The notes below the pieces were generated by a model that was not told where the DNA came from, did not search any database, and saw only the letters and a list, made by a program, of their open reading frames with translations. Below, piece after piece: positions 1 to 5,933 of a stretch of 7,029 nucleotides of DNA (the stretch's first letter is position 1; every line of letters begins with the position of its first letter). The position numbers were made by a program, and so were the translations under genes. The stretch comes from Vibrio tasmaniensis 1F-187 (GTDB lineage Bacteria; Pseudomonadota; Gammaproteobacteria; Enterobacterales; Vibrionaceae). The stretch lies in the NCBI RefSeq assembly GCF_000272405.2, contig NZ_AJZM02000067.1, positions 1 through 7,029 of the forward strand, in the 5' to 3' direction.

Positions 1-20
1 ACCAACTGAACTAAAGGGGA
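1..20 (-). tRNA. tRNA-Asn, 5' end only (cut by window edge)
   Basis: Read on the minus strand, positions 20 to 1 give TCCCCTTTAGTTCAGTTGGT. This fits the start of a tRNA: a seven-base acceptor strand (TCCCCTT), the linker TA at positions 8-9, the D-stem strand GTTC and the D-loop AGTTGGT. A tRNA beginning with T and carrying TA-GTTC-AG resembles gammaproteobacterial tRNA-Asn. The anticodon lies outside the window, so the identity is inferred from the 5' end only. A strong promoter ending about 20 bases upstream supports a real stable-RNA gene. Its reading direction is divergent from uvrB. Confidence 0.72.
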
Positions 21-40
21 ATTGCTTGTTAGCGACGCGA

Positions 41-69
41 ATTCTAATAATAGTCCGAATTTCTGTCAA
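41..69 (-). promoter_or_regulatory. Sigma70 promoter of the tRNA gene
   Basis: On the minus strand there is a perfect -35 box TTGACA (positions 69-64), a 17-base spacer and the -10 box TAGAAT (46-41). It is followed by the GC-rich stretch TCGCGTCGC, which is the kind of discriminator seen at stable-RNA promoters under stringent control. The predicted start is near position 34, giving a short 5' leader of about 14 bases that RNase P would remove from the tRNA precursor. Confidence 0.8.
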
Positions 70-496
70 TAAAAAATAGCAGAAAAAAATAATATAAAAA
101 ACTTTACTTTCTTGGACGCCTTACCGGATTTAGCCTTTCTTTAGTTATCCACCAAAATTGTGGATAAGTGTGTGTGTGAAACTTTAACAACAATAATTGG
201 GATAAATCTGGGAATATAAAAATTTGAGGTAAGGTAATGTATTTAAAAGATTTGTATCAAAATATCACTATTGTATAACTTTTGACGATTATAAAATATA
301 CAGTAAAACAAGTGCTATTTTTAGATTTTTTGGGGAAAAGTAGTGGATTAAAAATTGAGTGATTTAGCTGAAGAGATCTTGCAAGGGCACGGATAATACC
401 AAGTTCTAAAAGTAAAAGCTATCACTGATATCTAATCTTAAGAAGCATTTCTCTAGATAATAGTTGCAACTACACTCCTCCTAGAGTGACAATGAC
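70..496. other. AT-rich intergenic region without a recognisable gene
   Basis: These roughly 430 bases lie between the divergent tRNA promoter and the LexA-like box of uvrB. Both strands are rich in stops. The only structured element seen is the inverted DnaA-box pair at 145-167. A 14-codon reading frame (237-278) follows GAGG and AAGG motifs, but nothing else supports it. The uvrB promoter must lie here or at the LexA-like box. Several AT-rich hexamers such as GATAAT (456-461) could be -10 boxes, but none has a convincing -35 partner at the right distance, so no uvrB promoter is called. Confidence 0.6.
145..167. promoter_or_regulatory. Inverted pair of DnaA-box-like sequences
   Basis: TTATCCAC (145-152) and GTGGATAA (160-167) form a perfect 8-base inverted repeat separated by seven bases. 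The right arm, TGTGGATAA (159-167), is an exact match to the strong DnaA box on the minus strand (TTATCCACA). The left arm, TTATCCACC, differs at the last base. The pair lies between the tRNA promoter and uvrB. From memory, a DnaA box has been described in the E. coli uvrB upstream region, so a regulatory role is plausible, but the sequence alone does not show function. Confidence 0.55.
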
Positions 497-512
497 CTGA
501 TTATAAAAACAG
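497..512 (+). promoter_or_regulatory. LexA (SOS) box of uvrB
   Basis: The sequence CTG-N10-CAG with an AT-rich centre, CTGATTATAAAAACAG, continues with TA. It matches the gammaproteobacterial LexA consensus (TACTGTATATATATACAGTA) well in its right half, while the left half has CTGA instead of CTGT. It ends 17 bases before the uvrB start codon. E. coli uvrB is a known SOS gene with a LexA box, so the position and identity fit. LexA bound here would block transcription starting at or upstream of the site. Confidence 0.7.
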
Positions 513-529
513 TATGGAAATGGCGACCT

Positions 530-2560
530 ATGAGTAAACTCTTTGACTTGGTATCGGACTATAGCCCGTCCGGTGACCAGCCGACAGCGATAACCAGATT
601 ACTAGATGGATTAGATTCTGGTTTGGCACATCAAACTCTATTAGGGGTAACGGGCTCTGGTAAAACCTTTACTCTTGCCAACGTCATTTCTCAATCTCAA
701 AGACCAGCAATCTTGTTAGCGCCTAACAAAACGTTGGCAGCTCAACTTTATGGCGAGATGAAATCTTTCTTTCCGAATAACTCCGTTGAGTACTTTGTTT
801 CTTACTACGATTATTACCAACCGGAAGCCTACGTTCCAACCACGGATACCTTTATCGAGAAAGATGCGTCGATAAATGCTCATATTGAGCAAATGAGACT
901 TTCAGCTACCAAAGCTTTGTTAGAAAGAAAAGATGCCATTATTGTTGCGTCTGTATCGGCTATCTACGGTCTTGGTGATCCTAAGTCTTATTTGAAGATG
1001 ATGCTTCATTTGAGTCGTGGTGAGGTGATGGATCAGCGAGACATCCTACGCCGCTTGGCTGAGCTGCAATATTCGAGAAACGATGTCGCATTTGAACGTG
1101 GTCAGTTCCGTGTTCGTGGTGAGGTGATTGATATCTTCCCAGCAGAATCTGACCAAGATGCGGTTCGAATTGAAATGTTCGATGACGAAGTGGACTGTAT
1201 TAGTATTTTTGATCCTCTGACTGGTGCGGTGAAACAAAGAGACTTACCGCGTTTTACCGTTTATCCAAAAACTCACTATGTCACCCCAAGAGAGAAGATC
1301 CTTGAGGCGATTGAGAAGATTAAGGATGAGTTGCGCGATAGGGCTCAATATTTAAAAGACAACAACAAGCTTCTCGAAGAACAGCGTATTTCTCAAAGAA
1401 CTCAGTTTGATATCGAGATGATGACGGAGTTGGGTTTCTGTTCCGGTATCGAAAACTATTCACGATACTTGAGCGGCCGTGCGGAAGGGGAAGCGCCTCC
1501 AACGTTATTTGATTACCTGCCTGATGATGGTTTGCTGATCATCGATGAGTCACATGTAACTGTGCCGCAAATTGGCGCCATGTATAAAGGTGACCGCTCT
1601 CGTAAAGAAACTTTGGTTGAGTTTGGCTTTAGGTTGCCTTCTGCGTTGGATAACCGTCCGATGAAATTTGAAGAGTTCGAATCGATCGCGCCACAAACCA
1701 TTTTTGTGTCGGCCACGCCGGGTAATTATGAGATTGAGAAATCAGATGGTGAGATTGCTGATCAAGTGGTGCGTCCTACTGGTCTGTTAGACCCAATCAT
1801 CGAAGTAAGACCTGTCGCGACTCAGGTGGATGACTTGCTGTCTGAAATCAGAATCCGTTCAGTGAAAGAAGAGCGCGTATTGGTCACTACGTTGACTAAA
1901 CGAATGGCAGAAGACTTAACCGAATACCTTAGTGAGCATGGTGTTAAGGTTCGTTACTTGCACTCAGATATCGATACCGTGGAGCGTGTAGAGATCATTC
2001 GAGACCTACGTTTGGGCGAGTTCGACGTGTTAGTGGGCATTAACTTACTTCGAGAAGGTCTGGATATGCCGGAAGTATCGCTGGTGGCGATTCTTGATGC
2101 TGATAAAGAGGGTTTCTTACGTTCTGAGCGTTCTCTGATTCAAACCATTGGTCGTGCTGCGCGTAACTTGGAAGGTCGAGCGATCCTTTATGGTGATTCG
2201 ATTACTAAGTCGATGAGAAAAGCGATTGATGAAACCGATCGTCGTCGCGAGAAGCAGCAAGCCTACAATGAAGAGCAAGGCATCACGCCGCAAGCGTTGA
2301 AACGTAATATCAAAGACATTATGGAGCTAGGTGATCTAACCAAGTCGAAGCAGCAGCGCCAATCGAAGCAAGTTCCTCTATCTAAGGTTGCAGAGCCTTC
2401 TGAAAGTTATGCAGTACTTACACCGCAACAGCTTGATAAAGAGATCAGCAAGCTAGAAACTGCGATGTATCAGCATGCTCAGAACCTAGAATTTGAATTG
2501 GCCGCACAGAAGCGTGATGAAATTGAGCAGCTAAGAAAGCAGTTTATTACCAACAGCTAA
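530..2560 (+). CDS. uvrB: Excinuclease ABC subunit B (UvrB)
   Basis: UvrB is the damage-verifying helicase-like subunit of cytoplasmic nucleotide excision repair. UvrA2 loads it onto damaged DNA, and it then recruits UvrC for incision. The 676-residue product has the full family layout: Walker A GVTGSGKT (residues 39-46), the aromatic beta-hairpin [10 protein letters not shown] (92-101) that clamps one strand, the DESH box (339-342), VSATPG (393-398), helicase motif [11 protein letters not shown] (538-546), and a C-terminal coiled UVR motif (about 632-667) that binds UvrC. Length is normal for the family. The ATG at 530 begins MSKLFDL, in line with known UvrB N-termini. No upstream in-frame start exists close by, and the ribosome site (GGAAA, 516-520) is weak. 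A LexA-like box directly upstream predicts SOS induction. No clear uvrB terminator is seen before the oppositely transcribed qrr1. Confidence 0.98.
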   Translation: MSKLFDLVSDYSPSGDQPTAITRLLDGLDSGLAHQTLLGVTGSGKTFTLANVISQSQRPAILLAPNKTLAAQLYGEMKSFFPNNSVEYFVSYYDYYQPEAYVPTTDTFIEKDASINAHIEQMRLSATKALLERKDAIIVASVSAIYGLGDPKSYLKMMLHLSRGEVMDQRDILRRLAELQYSRNDVAFERGQFRVRGEVIDIFPAESDQDAVRIEMFDDEVDCISIFDPLTGAVKQRDLPRFTVYPKTHYVTPREKILEAIEKIKDELRDRAQYLKDNNKLLEEQRISQRTQFDIEMMTELGFCSGIENYSRYLSGRAEGEAPPTLFDYLPDDGLLIIDESHVTVPQIGAMYKGDRSRKETLVEFGFRLPSALDNRPMKFEEFESIAPQTIFVSATPGNYEIEKSDGEIADQVVRPTGLLDPIIEVRPVATQVDDLLSEIRIRSVKEERVLVTTLTKRMAEDLTEYLSEHGVKVRYLHSDIDTVERVEIIRDLRLGEFDVLVGINLLREGLDMPEVSLVAILDADKEGFLRSERSLIQTIGRAARNLEGRAILYGDSITKSMRKAIDETDRRREKQQAYNEEQGITPQALKRNIKDIMELGDLTKSKQQRQSKQVPLSKVAEPSESYAVLTPQQLDKEISKLETAMYQHAQNLEFELAAQKRDEIEQLRKQFITNS

Positions 2561-2619
2561 TCTCACTTTTCATTCGAAGAATTGTTCCCCTCAATACAAG
2601 AATTGAGAGTGTTTCAGGC

Positions 2620-2653
2620 AAAAAAACAGCCAGTAGTAAATGTTCTACTGGCT
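2620..2653 (-). terminator. Intrinsic terminator of qrr1
   Basis: On the minus strand AGCCAGTAG (2653-2645) pairs perfectly with CTACTGGCT (2636-2628) around an 8-base loop. It is followed by G and seven T residues (2626-2620). This is the 3' hairpin of the sRNA, and the U tail is also the usual Hfq contact. On the plus strand the same hairpin lacks a T tract, so it is not a good uvrB terminator. Confidence 0.93.
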
Positions 2654-2712
2654 TACGTTTGTGAACACTCGGTCCACTAACAACGTCAGTTGGCTAGGTG
2701 ACCCGAAGGTCA
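2620..2712 (-). ncRNA. qrr1: Qrr1 quorum regulatory small RNA
   Basis: This is an Hfq-dependent trans-acting sRNA of the Vibrio quorum-sensing circuit. Qrr RNAs control the master regulator mRNAs (luxR/hapR and aphA type) and luxO itself. Read on the minus strand from 2712, it starts with a short hairpin, TGACC-TTCG-GGTCA. Next comes the Qrr core CCTAGCCAACTGACGTTG (about 2698-2681), identical to the conserved pairing region as I recall it. A second hairpin follows, GTGGAC/GTTCAC, with one G-U pair, and then a strong terminator. Length is about 93 nt. The 5' end is placed 12 bases downstream of the GC element of a perfectly spaced sigma54 promoter. Location next to and divergent from luxO, and the shortened first hairpin, identify it as Qrr1 rather than Qrr2-5. 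It encodes no protein. Confidence 0.95.
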
Positions 2713-2722
2713 TTTATACAGT

Positions 2723-2738
2723 TGCATCGTTCGTGCCA
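2723..2738 (-). promoter_or_regulatory. Sigma54 promoter of qrr1
   Basis: On the minus strand TGGCACGAACGATGCA (2738-2723) carries the invariant GG of the -24 element and GC of the -12 element with exactly ten bases between them. This matches the sigma54 (RpoN) consensus TGGCACGN4TTGCA. The C of the GC lies 12 bases upstream of position 2712, the proposed first base of Qrr1. Transcription from it requires an AAA+ activator, here phospho-LuxO. Confidence 0.92.
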
Positions 2739-2800
2739 GATAGATAAAACATTGATTATTTGAAGTAAGTAAAAAAACACACTACAAATATTGTGGCTAA

Positions 2801-2815
2801 TTTGCATAATGCAAA
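2801..2815. promoter_or_regulatory. LuxO operator (palindrome TTTGCATAATGCAAA)
   Basis: A perfect 15-base palindrome with six-base arms, TTTGCA and TGCAAA, fits the LuxO-binding consensus TTGCAN3TGCAA known from Vibrio qrr promoters. Its centre lies about 96 bases upstream of the predicted qrr1 start, a normal distance for a sigma54 enhancer site. It also covers the region expected for the luxO -35 box. One site could therefore serve both to activate qrr1 and to repress luxO. Further TGCAA half-sites occur at 2840-2844 and 2864-2868 but have no good second arm. Confidence 0.82.
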
Positions 2816-2827
2816 GCGGAATGCGAC

Positions 2828-2833
2828 TATAAT
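2828..2833 (+). promoter_or_regulatory. Candidate luxO promoter -10 box (TATAAT)
   Basis: A consensus TATAAT hexamer lies 29 bases before the luxO ATG, predicting a start near 2840 and a leader of about 22 bases. At a 17-base spacing the -35 hexamer would be CATAAT (2805-2810), which is a poor match and lies inside the LuxO palindrome. The promoter is thus inferred from the -10 box and position only. Confidence 0.55.
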
Positions 2834-2852
2834 AAGAAATGCAAATTATAAA

Positions 2853-2860
2853 TGGCTAGG
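2853..2860 (+). promoter_or_regulatory. Qrr1 base-pairing site in luxO leader, overlapping the only SD-like sequence
   Basis: TGGCTAGG in the luxO leader is exactly complementary to CCTAGCCA in the Qrr1 core; the same eight bases occur on the plus strand inside qrr1 at 2691-2698. The AGGA at its end (2858-2861) is the only Shine-Dalgarno-like sequence before luxO, although it lies only one base from the ATG. Qrr repression of luxO mRNA is an established feedback loop in Vibrio, and this is its likely site here. Confidence 0.78.
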
Positions 2861-2862
2861 AT

Positions 2863-4251
2863 ATGCAATCAAAAACGCTAGATAACAAATCGAAGTATTT
2901 GTTGATGGTCGAGGATACCGCTTCGGTAGCAGCTTTATATCGCTCGTATCTTACACCGCTCGAAATTGATATCAACATTGTCGGCACTGGCCGCGATGCA
3001 ATCGAGAGTTTGAATCATCGAATCCCAGACCTTATTTTATTAGATCTACGTCTGCCTGACATGACGGGTATGGACGTGCTATTTGCTGTAAAACAAAAAT
3101 ACCCTGAAGTTCCGGTTATCTTCATGACGGCTCACGGTTCTATCGATACCGCCGTAGAAGCCATGCGTCATGGTTCTCAAGATTTCCTTATCAAGCCGTG
3201 TGAAGCCGACCGACTCCGTATTACGGTGAACAACGCGATCCGTAAAGCCACCAAACTTAAAAATAGCTCGGAACATCCGGGAAACCAAAATTACCAAGGC
3301 TTCATTGGTAGTAGCCAAACCATGCAGCAGGTTTACCGAACTATCGACTCTGCAGCATCGAGTAAAGCCAGTATTTTCATCACGGGTGAAAGTGGTACGG
3401 GTAAAGAGGTATGTGCAGAAGCTATTCATGCGGCGAGCAAGCGTGGTGACAAGCCTTTCATCGCGATTAACTGTGCGGCTATCCCTAAAGATCTAATTGA
3501 AAGTGAGCTATTTGGCCACGTTAAAGGCGCCTTTACCGGTGCTGCAACTGATCGTCAAGGTGCCGCTGAACTTGCTGATGGCGGAACACTATTCCTTGAT
3601 GAGTTGTGCGAAATGGACTTAGAGCTGCAAACCAAGCTGCTGCGCTTTATCCAAACCGGTACTTTTCAAAAAGTGGGCTCTTCGAAGATGAAGAGTGTCG
3701 ATGTTCGTTTCGTATGTGCAACCAACCGTGACCCTTGGAAAGAAGTACAAGAAGGTCGCTTTAGAGAAGATTTATACTATCGTTTATACGTGATTCCATT
3801 GCACCTGCCGCCATTGCGCGAGCGCGGTGAAGATGTCATCGAGATTGCGTACTCGTTACTAGGTTACATGTCGGTTGAGGAAGGTAAGGCGTTTGTGCGT
3901 TTTGCTCAGGAAGTGCTTGATCGCTTTAATCAATATGAGTGGCCGGGTAACGTTCGTCAGCTACAAAACGTATTACGGAACGTGGTGGTATTGAATAACG
4001 GCAAAGAGATTACTCTCAACATGCTTCCACCACCATTGAACCAACCGATTGAAAACAGCTTGCGCTTGAAAGAGAAGCAGAACGAAGACATCACGGTAAA
4101 AGATATTTTCCCATTGTGGATCACTGAGAAGACGGCTATCGAACAGGCCATAAAAGCGTGTGACGGCAACATTCCCCGCGCGGCCGGTTTCTTAGATGTC
4201 AGTCCATCGACGATATACCGTAAGTTGCAAACGTGGAATGCGAAGCAGTAA
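2863..4251 (+). CDS. luxO: LuxO, sigma54-dependent quorum-sensing response regulator
   Basis: LuxO is the cytoplasmic response regulator at the end of the Vibrio phosphorelay. Phosphorylated by LuxU at low cell density, it activates sigma54 promoters of qrr genes. The 462-residue product has a receiver domain (about 12-125) with acidic residues E17-D18, phospho-acceptor D61 (in LLDLRLPD), T89 and K111. An AAA+ domain follows with Walker A GESGTGKE (175-182), the sigma54-contacting GAFTGA loop (222-227), Walker B LFLDEL (243-248) and WPGNVRQL (360-367). A Fis-type helix-turn-helix lies at about 435-455. The ATG at 2863 is the longest start, as the preceding in-frame codons include TAG. A start at M15 (2905) would make the phospho-site D47, the V. 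harveyi numbering. The gene is 24 bases upstream of luxU and presumably cotranscribed with it. Autorepression and Qrr1 feedback are suggested by the upstream sites. Confidence 0.97.
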   Translation: MQSKTLDNKSKYLLMVEDTASVAALYRSYLTPLEIDINIVGTGRDAIESLNHRIPDLILLDLRLPDMTGMDVLFAVKQKYPEVPVIFMTAHGSIDTAVEAMRHGSQDFLIKPCEADRLRITVNNAIRKATKLKNSSEHPGNQNYQGFIGSSQTMQQVYRTIDSAASSKASIFITGESGTGKEVCAEAIHAASKRGDKPFIAINCAAIPKDLIESELFGHVKGAFTGAATDRQGAAELADGGTLFLDELCEMDLELQTKLLRFIQTGTFQKVGSSKMKSVDVRFVCATNRDPWKEVQEGRFREDLYYRLYVIPLHLPPLRERGEDVIEIAYSLLGYMSVEEGKAFVRFAQEVLDRFNQYEWPGNVRQLQNVLRNVVVLNNGKEITLNMLPPPLNQPIENSLRLKEKQNEDITVKDIFPLWITEKTAIEQAIKACDGNIPRAAGFLDVSPSTIYRKLQTWNAKQ

Positions 4252-4275
4252 TCACCAAACAATAAGAAAATCATA

Positions 4276-4620
4276 ATGACGAAAGTATTAAATCAGCAAA
4301 AAGTTGATGAGCTTGCCGGTGAAATAGGGCAAGAGAATGTACCAGTTTTGCTGGAAATCTTCTTAGGTGAGTTGAAAGGCTACTACGAACATCTAGAGAT
4401 AAATAAAGCGTCGGATACATCTAAGTACTTGGCTGATATAAGCCATGCACTTAAGAGTAGCGCTGCGAGTTTTGGCGCAGACTCTTTGTGTAGTTTTGCG
4501 ATTAGCTTAGACGCAAAAGTGAAGCAAGCATTGCCTGTAACCGATATTGATTTCCAAGATATGCAAGAGCTCCTGTTATCAACGTACACTGAATATCAGC
4601 AGTTGATGACGGATCTCTAA
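4276..4620 (+). CDS. luxU: LuxU, quorum-sensing histidine phosphotransfer protein
   Basis: LuxU is a small cytoplasmic HPt protein that relays phosphate between the hybrid autoinducer receptor kinases (such as LuxN, LuxQ and CqsS) and LuxO. The 114-residue product is one HPt helical-bundle domain and has no kinase or DNA-binding part. The phospho-accepting histidine is H57 in the motif [13 protein letters not shown] (residues 56-68), equivalent to H58 of V. harveyi LuxU. The length matches the family. It begins 24 bases after the luxO stop, and its ribosome binding site is poor (only AAGAAAA at 4264-4270), so translation may depend partly on coupling or be modest. The pair luxO-luxU is ended by a strong hairpin terminator about 24 bases after the stop codon. 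Confidence 0.96.
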   Translation: MTKVLNQQKVDELAGEIGQENVPVLLEIFLGELKGYYEHLEINKASDTSKYLADISHALKSSAASFGADSLCSFAISLDAKVKQALPVTDIDFQDMQELLLSTYTEYQQLMTDL

Positions 4621-4643
4621 AGCGGCTAGTTATTAAAGAGACT

Positions 4644-4670
4644 AAAAAAGGAGCATGATGCTCCTTTTTT
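4644..4670. terminator. Bidirectional intrinsic terminator between luxU and yvcK
   Basis: GGAGCA (4650-4655) pairs with TGCTCC (4659-4664) around a TGA loop. The stem is flanked by six A residues on the left and six T residues on the right, which extend it and give a T tract on either strand. It lies after the convergent stops of luxU and yvcK and can terminate both. A further AGAGAC (4637-4642) and GTCTCT (4681-4686) pair brackets the hairpin. Confidence 0.92.
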
Positions 4671-4710
4671 GTTTTTACTGGTCTCTGTCGTCTAGCCTAA
4701 GCGACAAGCA

Positions 4711-5598
4711 TTAAGCCAGTTGATCCCTAATCGCTTGTTGGAGTTTTAAACGGTCGTGTCGCCAATCTCGGTTAGGAGAGGCAAGATCAGTGGTCACACA
4801 ATTCCATTGCCCTTCTAATTCAGGGTGTGGTTCATTGCCCAGTACAATGTCTATTTTTCTTGCCTTACAGGTACGTTCACACCACTCCAATTGTTCTTGA
4901 AGCGTCATTTTTCCTGCAGGGCCGTGCTCTGGCGAAAGGTTTTCAACGAAGATAACTTTTGCCTTGGTATTTTCCGCGATTGCTTTGCCAATTTCTGGCA
5001 GTAGCAGCGGGGGCATCACACTGGTTAAAAAGCTTCCTGGTCCAAGGACAATGCAGTCTGCTTGCTCAACTGCTGCAACAGCTTCTTTGGTTGCCGGTAC
5101 TTCTGGAGATAAGTCCATCATGCGCAGCTTTTCTGTCATGTCATCAACGTTGGTTTCGCCAGTTACCCAACGACCGTCCATTGATAAAGCCGTGAGATCA
5201 GAAGGGTGCTCGGTCATTGGGACGATATTGACATCGACCTTGAGCATATTTCGAATTAGGTTAATTGCTTCCAATGGGCGAACGGAAAGGTTGTCTAGTG
5301 CCGTTAGCATTAGGTTACCTAAGTTGTGACCATCGAGTTCACCTTGACCGCGAAAGCGATATTCAAACATCATCGAACTGATCGAAGGTTCTGTGATTAA
5401 TTGGTTGATACAGTTACGAGTATCTCCCCAAGCAATACCACCTTGGCAGTCTCGAATTCTCCCGGTTGAACCACCATTATCTGTTGTTGCAACAATGCCA
5501 GTCGCATTGCTACCAAAGTCTTTTAATGCAGCTAGCATACGACCTAAGCCATGGCCCCCACCGATTGCTACGACTTTCTTTGAAGAGTAAATATTCAT
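4711..5598 (-). CDS. yvcK: YvcK/YbhK family protein (CofD-like, sugar-nucleotide binding)
   Basis: This 295-residue protein belongs to the YvcK family, called YbhK in E. coli. The family shares the CofD/2-phospho-L-lactate transferase fold. Bacillus YvcK binds UDP-GlcNAc and is linked to growth on gluconeogenic carbon and to cell-wall homeostasis; the role in Vibrio is not established. Visible motifs are the N-terminal nucleotide-binding loop IGGGHGLGR (12-20), TDNGGSTGR (39-47), GDTRNC (58-63), DGHNLGNL (89-96) and GPGSFLTSVMPPLL (186-199), all typical of the family. No signal peptide or membrane segment is seen. Length is close to the usual 300. The ATG at 5598 places the glycine loop right at the N-terminus, as expected; only a weak AAGAAC precedes it. 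It is convergent with luxU and divergent from moaA, matching the enterobacterial uvrB-ybhK-moaA order. It is not CofD itself, as no F420 genes are nearby. Confidence 0.93.
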   Translation of the reverse strand: MNIYSSKKVVAIGGGHGLGRMLAALKDFGSNATGIVATTDNGGSTGRIRDCQGGIAWGDTRNCINQLITEPSISSMMFEYRFRGQGELDGHNLGNLMLTALDNLSVRPLEAINLIRNMLKVDVNIVPMTEHPSDLTALSMDGRWVTGETNVDDMTEKLRMMDLSPEVPATKEAVAAVEQADCIVLGPGSFLTSVMPPLLLPEIGKAIAENTKAKVIFVENLSPEHGPAGKMTLQEQLEWCERTCKARKIDIVLGNEPHPELEGQWNCVTTDLASPNRDWRHDRLKLQQAIRDQLA

Positions 5599-5846
5599 TT
5601 TTTGTTCTTGTTAGATTATTACCAACTATAATTTAGGTTAAATGCTTCTCGTCAGATACTCAACAAGAGTTATTTTGAGGGTTTGATACGTTTTTTTTGC
5701 CGATGTGACCCGTTTTTTGTCATCAGAGCTAGATTCACGTACAAATATTAAGTATTTTATTACTCAGCTACTGCGCGTGTGAATATAACGTGCAGTTGCC
5801 ATAACTCCGAGCTCTCGCATGCTAAGTCGCACAGTGGTATTTGCTG
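5599..5846. other. Divergent intergenic region between yvcK and moaA
   Basis: These 248 bases must hold the yvcK and moaA promoters. They include two T-rich tracts (5691-5698 and 5713-5718) and an AT-rich segment around 5743-5762. TATAAC (5784-5789) could be the moaA -10 box, but no -35 box is at a good distance. Toward yvcK, TATAGT on the minus strand near 5630 is a possible -10, also without a good -35. No conserved reading frame was recognised. Confidence 0.5.
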
Positions 5847-5930
5847 TACCGATACGCATCAAGAGCCAGTGACATGTTGTCACAAGGGCTTAATTGGAAA
5901 TGATTATGCCTCCCGTGTTTGGAAAGGTGT
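5847..5930 (+). promoter_or_regulatory. Moco RNA motif (molybdenum/tungsten cofactor riboswitch) upstream of moaA
   Basis: The leader of moaA shows the hallmarks of the Moco family. A basal helix pairs GATACG (5851-5856) with CGTGTT (5914-5919). One hairpin is GTGAC/GTCAC (5869-5883). Another is GGC-TTAAT/ATTAT-GCC (5887-5910), whose loop holds the conserved GGAAATGA. The segments GCCTCCCGT (5908-5916) and TGGAAAGGTGT (5920-5930) match the E. coli moaA leader as I remember it. TACC (5847-5850) can pair with GGTG (5926-5929), part of the moaA ribosome site, and no terminator hairpin is seen, so control is probably at translation. The 5' boundary is uncertain and may lie further upstream. Confidence 0.85.
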
Positions 5931-5933
5931 TCC

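Noticed and set aside
295..304. TATACAGTA as a second LexA box upstream of uvrB
   Set aside because: It matches only the right half; the bases where CTG should be read ATT.
514..537. Short frame MEMATYE overlapping the uvrB start
   Set aside because: Only seven codons, no ribosome site, and the uvrB ATG at 530 fits the family N-terminus; most likely chance.
2590..2607. CTCAAT/ATTGAG inverted repeat after uvrB as a terminator
   Set aside because: Six AT-rich base pairs with no following T tract; too weak to call.
3079..3429. 116-codon open frame on the minus strand within luxO
   Set aside because: It lies entirely inside the well-supported luxO coding region, has no recognisable motifs, and looks like a codon-bias shadow.
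4964..5329. 121-codon open frame on the plus strand opposite yvcK
   Set aside because: It is fully antisense to a conserved gene and serine-rich in the way typical of reverse-frame shadows; no independent start signal.
5704..5723. TGTGAC...GTCATC as a CRP or similar operator upstream of moaA
   Set aside because: TGTGA is present, but no TCACA lies six bases later; the arms pair only with a bulge.
5784..5790. TATAACG as half of a ModE (molybdate regulator) site upstream of moaA
   Set aside because: Only one half-site is present, with no matching inverted arm at the expected distance, so ModE control cannot be claimed.
5919..5933. Upstream in-frame TTG start for moaA giving a 334-residue product
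   Set aside because: The TTG lies before the AAAGGTG ribosome site and inside the riboswitch basal helix. The GTG at 5934 has proper spacing and gives the usual 329 residues beginning MAQQF.
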